Origin: Sinotaia quadrata
Lineage: Eukaryota; Mollusca; Gastropoda; Architaenioglossa; Viviparidae
DNA length: 64,000 nucleotides
Direction: 5' to 3'
Assembly: GCA_028829895.1 (NCBI GenBank)
Contig: CM054177.1
Span: forward strand, 39,739,564 to 39,803,563
Shown here one piece after another: positions 59,310 through 64,000 of the stretch. A program made the translations under genes and the position numbers. The notes beneath the pieces were generated by a model that was given only the letters and a program-made list of their open reading frames with translations, did not search any database and was not told the origin of the DNA. Numbering within the stretch: the stretch's first letter is position 1; each line of letters opens with the position of its first letter.

Positions 59310-59420
59310 TTCTACTTGATCATCTAAAATTCTAAACCTTTCTAATGTAATCATTCGAGTAAGATTTTCTACTTGATCATCTAAACATTTCTAATGTAAT
59401 CATTCCAGTAAGATTTTCCA
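59310..59420. repeat. two tandem copies, about 58-bp unit
   Basis: gattttctacttgatcatct and tctaatgtaatcattc repeated; the hAT above inserted in the first copy. Confidence 0.85.
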
Positions 59421-60510
59421 AGGCAGAAATTTAAGTAAGTGATTTTAATGTGACTATTTGTGAAAATAATTGTGTAATGTATGTAAACATCTGAGCAATG
59501 AGGATGTTTGAATCAAACTTTCCATAATTGAGATCATTCATATTTTTGTTCAAGCATGAACAGTCAATACGAAAAACTATGTTTAATGATCTGTTTCTAA
59601 AGTTTGATAAAATAATTTTAGAAATCTGTCTTATTTAAAATATGGAACTTCAAAGTAATAAATCAAAAATATCTTATTTAATAAACTGTTCATTAATGCG
59701 TCATATTATTTATATATATTGCCTTTCCTAATCACTTTCAAAATGCACTTCACTTGAGCAAGCCAGAGAACTCGAAAACTAGTCTTAGAAAAGTATGTCT
59801 GTGAGTATGTGTGTAAGTGCACGCGCGCGTTTGTGTATGCAAAAGTGTATGTTTATATGTCCGCGCGAGCATTGATTTTCTTGAATTTGCATAGCTTATT
59901 ATTATGCTGCTAACTATATTGTGTCGAGAATGTGTTCAAGCTGTGTTACCGCTACATGAATGAGTGAGTATTAGTACATGATTAAGCATTGCATTATTAT
60001 AAATATAATATTGTGAATATCTATATGCTTTGTATTCAGATAAATATTTATTTAAACTAGTATCATATACATTGTGGTTAGGATTTGAAAGTGCACTGGA
60101 GATTGTTAGCCTGAGGTGAGAATTCAATGCGAGAAATGTGTGGATTTTCAAGGATGAATGTTTTGAGTGCTGGTAGTACAGACTCAGCAGAACCTTTATG
60201 AAACTTTGTGTAATGTGATAAAAAGAGGAGAGAAATAAAATAGCAGAAACACCAAAATTCGTGAGGAATACACAGTGTTGGTGATCAAGGGGAGAAAACT
60301 TGTTTTCCCTTGGTCTCTCTCCTCGCCTCATCGATGTGCCAAATTGTGATTGTAAAACGTTTGGACATATTATTTGATACAGGGAAAGTTCGTTGATATC
60401 AGATTATTCCCCTTTGTCTGGCAAGTAATGCAAGCCATTTATAGAGAGAGGTAACACAGTCAGCCAGGCCTCTTTATCTGGGAATAGTGTTAAACTTCAA
60501 ACCAGCCTAT
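59421..60510. other. intergenic, nothing recognised
   Basis: AT-rich downstream flank of ABCG8. A minus-strand frame of 131 codons (59936-60331) has no recognised domain and biased composition. Confidence 0.5.
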
Positions 60511-60516
60511 CCACAG

Positions 60517-60655
60517 GTGATGTGTTTTGATTCCAAGCCAAAGGACGGATGGAAGGCATATGACATGTCACTGTCAGATGAAAGTAGTGACAACAGTTCT
60601 GTGACAGAGGTAACAGTGTGGGATGCCCTTGGGGACCTAGCCTACGAACAAGGAG
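60517..60655 (+). CDS. candidate internal exon of an unrecognised gene
   Basis: 139 bp between a good acceptor (ctatccacag) and donor (AAGGAG|gtaaac), entering in phase 0 and leaving in phase 1. Encodes VMCFDSKPKDGWKAYDMSLS, then DESSDNSSVTEVTVWDALGD and LAYEQGG. The acidic, codon-balanced composition is unlike the repeat frames around it. I do not recognise the family. No partner exon was found in the window, so it could belong to a gene continuing to the right or to a transposable element. Confidence 0.35.
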
Positions 60656-60659
60656 GTAA

Positions 60660-62470
60660 ACTTTTGTGAACCTGGGGTACAACAACAAAAATCATCATTT
60701 GACAATGCACTAGATGGAGCTGCCAGAATTTGACACTAGGATTCATTTCAATGAAAAGTTACTACAGCACGTCTGAGTAAAAATCTGAAATAACTATAAA
60801 ACCCTCAGTGCACTCAAAATTAACTTTGAGTAAGTTTATTAAGAACTTGAGAACTATTTTGCCTACTTATATTTTATGTACATGGAACATTTAGTCTATT
60901 GGAACATTATTATGGTTAGTCAATCGCAAGTTTAAATTATTGTACTTGAGAGACTATTATTACTCTTTTCATGGGATTGATGATCCCAGAACTGTTTAAA
61001 TTGATTTATAACTTTTATGCTACTAGAATAGTCATTACCAGTGGTGGTTACCGCTCAGTTGTAAAATCTAAATTTATCTTTTTTATTATTATCATCACTC
61101 ATCATTTATTCCCTTCCCAAGAGTGCATGTTGTGAGTAATTCATAGCAACTGATCTAACCACCACATGAAAGAGAATACCCATGGGTTAATAAACCTAAA
61201 TCATAACTTTGTCAGAACTTGTTTATTATTGTTTTGAAAGGGCAAGTTTTTTATATTGTATCGTTTCTGTACTGTTCACACACTTTATCATCTCACTCGC
61301 ATTCACACATACAAACACGTCAGCAAAGTATAACCCTTGCATGCAGAATAAAGATTAAAGAACCAGACAAACATCTATGGTGTATCTTTGTGTGGATTCC
61401 TGTAGTAAACATCAACACAGATCCTACATTGCTGCTGACAAAGTAATCTTCCATATTCCCTTTTGCCAGAGAGAGGAGGGGGATGTGACAAGGCGTGTGG
61501 ATGTATTACATGTAAAATACATTCATGAATTATTACTATATTTTGGTGTAACTGTAGTGTAAAATGTGAACACGGCAATAGTCCTGAGTTTGACATTAAA
61601 TTTGTTAATCTGATATATGCTTAAAAGATGTATAAAATTGTTTTTTGTTTAGAGATTTTCCTAATTTTGAGCTATAAATATTATCTCAAGTTCCTCTCTT
61701 TGCAAGAGAGTGTGTTTAGCATATAAATAGGACCACTGTGTCTAAAAAGCAGAAAAGATAACCCAGTGTGTAATAAATTGTGTGATGTCAGCTTTCCGAG
61801 TGAAGTTAAGTGAAGCACCTAAAGGTTTTGGACCTGGGACCTGCTTAGAGCTGAGGTTCGTGTAGTACTGTGATTACTACACAGATGCAATTTAATGTAA
61901 CTGTGATTATGTTGAGAATTAATGCATGTGGATAATAGTTTGATTTGTGATTTATGGATTTTTAATCTGATAGGTGTTGTATGATTTATTTATTATGAAA
62001 CTCTGTTGACTTTTCCTTCCGAGATATTTCTAACTTTAAATAAGAATAAATGGAAGTAAGTGGAGTCATATAAAACTACACAGTGACTGTATTCATAAGA
62101 GAAGGTATTATGTCATCAAGTACAGTTATGAACAACGTGTGTACATTCACTAAGCTGCCATTAACTGTTGAATGAATGGAATATGAATGGAGTATAGTAT
62201 GTTATAAATTGAAGACTAGTATTCATGTGTGGTGTTAGGTCCGGTGGAGTGGACTTATAAATGGTAGTTATTATGAAAGCACCTCTCTCCTTCCTGCATT
62301 AGCTAAAATTATAGGCAGAGTCCATATTCCAGCATTGGACTGCAAAGTAACTCTGGATGATGTAATAGACTGCTGGAACTAAAGTGATACATGTACCTTG
62401 AATTACTAAGAATGAAATAATGTGTTTAAAATATAATTTATTATTCCCGCATTGTACAGTGAAACATATT
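60660..62470. other. no gene recognised
   Basis: AT-rich. The decayed Gypsy element may extend into the right part, but no LTR pair could be identified by eye. Confidence 0.5.
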
Positions 62471-62519
62471 TTCTCATCTTGATATGGCAGAGTTAATCCA
62501 TTATGATTTTACCTTGGCA

Positions 62520-63660
62520 CATTTATTAATCAACCAAGGGAGGCACTCCATCTGTTCTCATGGGTACGATGGAAAATATTTGCCAGATTTGGTGTGCGCA
62601 CTATTTTTAAATCACAAACTGATGGTGCCAGAGAGCTGGAAAGGATTTATTACTACTATTAGTATATGAAAATAAGGTGACATTAAACAGAAATTTACCT
62701 ATTTTCATAGTAAATGCCAGCTTGTCTCTATCCTCTAGTTTAATAGGTACTTGCCATAAATCTATAGCCAGAAACGACATTTGCAAAATATTGAGCATTT
62801 CTTAACTGTGTGAACATTAAGTTGACATCTGGTAATCTGTCCCATTGGAATTCAGTGATCACACTGAATTTGCATTAGTCAACACACATCGATGTGTCCC
62901 ATCTTTCTTTCTAAAAATCACAATTAGGCACTGTAAGGTGACTCTGATGGTTCTTTAATTCCATTCCCTAACAAGTTGCTAATTTCAACATTAACACATT
63001 CATCCTTAGAAGGGTGAATGGTTTGCAATGTACAGAAGTGGGCATTATTTAGGTAGCGATGGAATTCCATTAAGGTATGGTGCGATCAGATTTATCTGTA
63101 AGAATGTCAGAAAAACTATGTAACAGCAAGTTAATCTCACTATGTTGCTTTTATCTCAGACCATCAGCCAGAGACCTGCACATCAGTATATGTTTCAGTG
63201 GTTGCAACAGGATATTATGGGTGTGACTGTTAACGTCATCTGCAACAGCCATAGCAAGTTAGGGTATTTTCTGATCTATGTCTGCTGGTGTGCATTCAAA
63301 GTATTGCTTTAGCAGACTGATATATATCTTCTCATTGCCTCGAATTTTAATTCAGTAGTTAGTACATGATACTTTTTCTTTCAAGAGAAATGGTCCCTGC
63401 CAAGTAGAGAGAAACAATAGGACTTTGTGATCAGGTGTGTGTTTGTTGTGCACACCTTTCCTGGTTGTCATTCATTGACACTGATGAAAGAAATGAACAA
63501 ATTGAGTGATGTTTTCAGCCATGCGAGGCCAGTAATAGTGTTGTCGAAGATAGGCCTTAGTTCCAGTCATGCCAGTTTGACCTCTAAGCATTGGTGAATG
63601 TCCCATTTCCAACATATTTACTATATGGTGTGGAAACCATGAGTTGTGAAGAAGCATTTA
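62520..63660 (-). mobile_element. decayed Ty3/Gypsy-type retrotransposon, integrase before reverse transcriptase
   Basis: Along the minus strand: a degenerate integrase zinc-binding domain (TGTKAYLRQHYYWPRM, 63657-63472); an integrase GPY/F module (TWQGPFLLKEKVS, NEKIYISLLKQYFE, about 63440-63275); the segment that precedes Gypsy reverse transcriptase (INLLLHSFSDILTDKSDRT, about 63150-63075); reverse transcriptase (LIVIFRKKDGTHRC, about 62935-62890; IDLWQVPIKLEDRDKLAFTM, about 62790-62710); and a possible RNase H start (62600-62530). The integrase catalytic core is missing and stops and frameshifts are frequent. Confidence 0.8.
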
Positions 63661-63957
63661 GCAAGTCTTTCTTCAAAAAGAAAGTACCTAGTTTAATTGC
63701 GTTACAGATTCCACCCCATTTTTCAAGTTCAAAAGAATTGTGCACGGTTGGGTCATTCAACTGGGCCTGGATTGATTCTGCTTGTTTGGGTTAACTGGTA
63801 TTCTACCAGATCTACATCTGCAGCAGATGACGTCATGTGATGGGTCTGAACTGCTGCTGTTGTCACTCTTCACTATAACCGTTTAATCCACCCACTTTTA
63901 AGGTGGTGGACGCACCAACAGACGAATAGAATGATAAACATCGTGAACGACTTTTGA
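63660..63957. other. no feature recognised
   Basis: Possibly more of the decayed retrotransposon on the minus strand, but no motif could be placed. Confidence 0.4.
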
Positions 63958-63959
63958 CA

Positions 63960-64000
<41 letters not shown>
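63958..64000. repeat. (CA)n microsatellite at the window edge
   Basis: CA run continuing to the last base. Confidence 0.95.

Overview
The window is eukaryotic nuclear DNA from an invertebrate animal. It is AT-rich, has spliced genes with introns from about 0.2 to 6.5 kb, many short tandem arrays and microsatellites, and decayed hAT, mariner and Ty3/Gypsy copies. Gene content alone does not fix the phylum; a marine mollusc or arthropod would fit.

It holds one recognisable gene pair, the half-transporters ABCG5 and ABCG8, arranged head to head as in vertebrates. ABCG5 is on the minus strand: four exons (12875 down to 784) cover the N-terminus and the whole nucleotide-binding domain, and the membrane domain lies beyond the left edge. 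ABCG8 is on the plus strand: eleven exons (30940 to 56176) run from just before Walker A to the stop codon. Only the extreme N-terminus (about 55 residues by comparison with human ABCG8) was not found. All junctions keep phase, and the joined ABCG8 exons make 617 codons plus a stop. In other animals the two proteins dimerise into one sterol exporter. Here their first recognised coding exons are about 18 kb apart.

Layout: 1-0.8 kb, array in an ABCG5 intron; 0.8-12.9 kb, ABCG5 with large introns, one copy of a 1.8-kb inverted-repeat element, a 0.5-kb tandem duplication and a foldback; 12.9-14.3 kb, an inverted copy of the same element; 14.3-30.9 kb, intergenic, with one GC-rich candidate exon (19.2-19.4 kb), a tRNA-like SINE, many minisatellites and a hAT element; 30.9-56.2 kb, ABCG8 with array-filled introns, a decayed hAT transposase copy in one intron and a mariner relic in another; 56.4-59.3 kb, two hAT-type elements with intact 8-bp target duplications; 59.3-64 kb, a candidate exon and a decayed Gypsy element whose integrase lies upstream of its reverse transcriptase.

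The most striking observation is that several intronic arrays are degenerate copies of the adjacent splice junction: exon end plus donor, or acceptor plus exon start. This is clear for four ABCG8 junctions and probable for two ABCG5 junctions, so introns of both genes appear to have grown by repeated tandem duplication of their own exon-intron boundaries, leaving many decoy splice sites. A similar process seems to have amplified pieces of a hAT transposase.
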